Positions 6,578 through 7,106 of a stretch of 7,106 nucleotides of DNA are shown here, one piece after another. Position 1 is the stretch's first letter. Every line of letters starts with the position of its first letter. The stretch comes from Phycisphaerae bacterium (GTDB lineage Bacteria; Planctomycetota; Phycisphaerae; UBA1845; Fen-1342). Both the position numbers and the translations under genes were made by a program. The DNA lies in contig JAFGRR010000302.1 of assembly GCA_016935035.1 (NCBI GenBank), positions 1 through 7,106 of the forward strand, written 5' to 3'. A model generated the notes under the pieces. It saw nothing but the letters and a program-made list of their open reading frames with translations, did no database searches and was not told the DNA's origin.

Positions 6578-7106
6578 TTAGTGCTTCTCCCGCACGCCAG
6601 TGCGCACGACTGCATCGGTGTGTCTGCGCAGTTCCACGAGCAGATCGCGCACCAACTGATAGGGCGCGTCCGTTGCCGCCCTGAGGATAATGGTCTGTTC
6701 AGTTGTGCTTCCGACAAGATCGGCAGCGCGGACCGCGGCTTCCTTGAGCGATAGCGCCTCATCCGGTCGGTCGTCCACGAAAACAGCGAACCCACCGATT
6801 GATGCTGGCTCTTTGGACACGGCGCGCACGCTGACCATTACGCATGCGTGCGGGTCCATCCCATACCCCGTTTTCGTTTCGGGTACGTTGACGGCCGACG
6901 TCGACTGAATGACGGAGCACACCATGAAAAAGACGAGCAGCTGGAAGACGACGTCAATCATGGAGGTCATATCGATCTCGGTGTCATCAATAGCCCCGAA
7001 CTGGCGGCGACGTTGACCGGTCGCCGCCGGCACTCCCCCTGCGCCCGGAGTTGAGTACTTGATCTCGGGCTCCGGTTCCGGATCGGGTATCGGGACGAGC
7101 TGGAGC
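6578..7106 (-). CDS. ExbD/TolR-family biopolymer transport protein, probably 5'-partial
   Basis: The frame stays open from the TAA at 6580..6578 to the right window edge, giving 175 visible residues. The ExbD/TolR signature EIDMTSMIDVVFQLLVFFMV spans the single membrane helix, with the conserved Asp in Met-Ile-Asp; the Pro usually found two residues before the hydrophobic pair (TP) is Ser here. The periplasmic domain follows and ends near residue 170, including IILRAATDAPYQLVRDLL, a typical ExbD segment. Counted from the GTG at 7033 the protein would have 151 residues, the usual family length. However, the AGGGGGA before that GTG touches it with no spacer, and the upstream codons encode a Pro/Glu-rich segment (LVPIPDPEPEPEIKYSTPG) with coding-like composition. 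I therefore think the gene continues beyond the window, as with the long N-terminus of its neighbour. An ExbB/TolQ/MotA-like proton channel gene is expected upstream but cannot be seen. Confidence 0.88.
   Translation of the reverse strand, partial: LQLVPIPDPEPEPEIKYSTPGAGGVPAATGQRRRQFGAIDDTEIDMTSMIDVVFQLLVFFMVCSVIQSTSAVNVPETKTGYGMDPHACVMVSVRAVSKEPASIGGFAVFVDDRPDEALSLKEAAVRAADLVGSTTEQTIILRAATDAPYQLVRDLLVELRRHTDAVVRTGVREKH

Noticed and set aside
1..7106. CRISPR array, tRNA or rRNA genes, insertion sequences, attachment sites, terminator hairpins
   Set aside because: No spaced direct repeats, tRNA-like clover or rRNA signature was seen, and almost every base is coding; the longest gap between genes is 29 bases.

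Overview
The window is a single GC-rich, gene-dense block read entirely from the minus strand. Five consecutive reading frames lie so close together that they form one probable operon: the gaps are 26 and 29 bases, then a 14-base overlap, then 2 bases. The first and last genes run off the window. No plus-strand gene, RNA gene, repeat array or mobile element could be supported, and no promoter or terminator is visible. The combination of large multi-domain fusions (a forkhead-associated-like domain joined to a membrane anchor and a PQQ-like propeller), tandem ExbD proteins with cytoplasmic extensions, and a solute-binding protein fused to TPR-like helices points to the Planctomycetota or relatives. 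That placement rests on architecture and base composition only.

In transcription order, from the right edge to the left: (1) an ExbD/TolR-family protein, open to the right edge (7106 down to 6578); (2) a second ExbD/TolR protein starting at TTG (6551 to 5922), with an 80-residue cytoplasmic extension that resembles a GYF_2-type fold; (3) a 1121-residue single-pass membrane protein (5892 to 2527) with an N-terminal FHA-like domain, one transmembrane helix, a helical region and a large PQQ-like beta-propeller; (4) a secreted protein (GTG at 2540 to 243) with a signal peptide, a small beta-rich domain, TPR-like helices and a family 5 (peptide/oligopeptide-type) solute-binding domain; (5) the first 80 codons of another exported protein (240 down to the left edge), of unknown function.

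My reading, which is inference, is that the genes encode a trans-envelope assembly. The ExbD pair would be the stator subunits of a proton-driven motor, with an ExbB/MotA-like partner expected just upstream of the window. The FHA/propeller protein would link cytoplasm and periplasm, and the solute-binding fusion would be a periplasmic receptor that has no ABC permease or ATPase gene inside the window. The FHA domain has lost the residues that normally read phosphothreonine, so it may serve as a structural contact. I know of no described system with exactly this composition, but I could not search for one.
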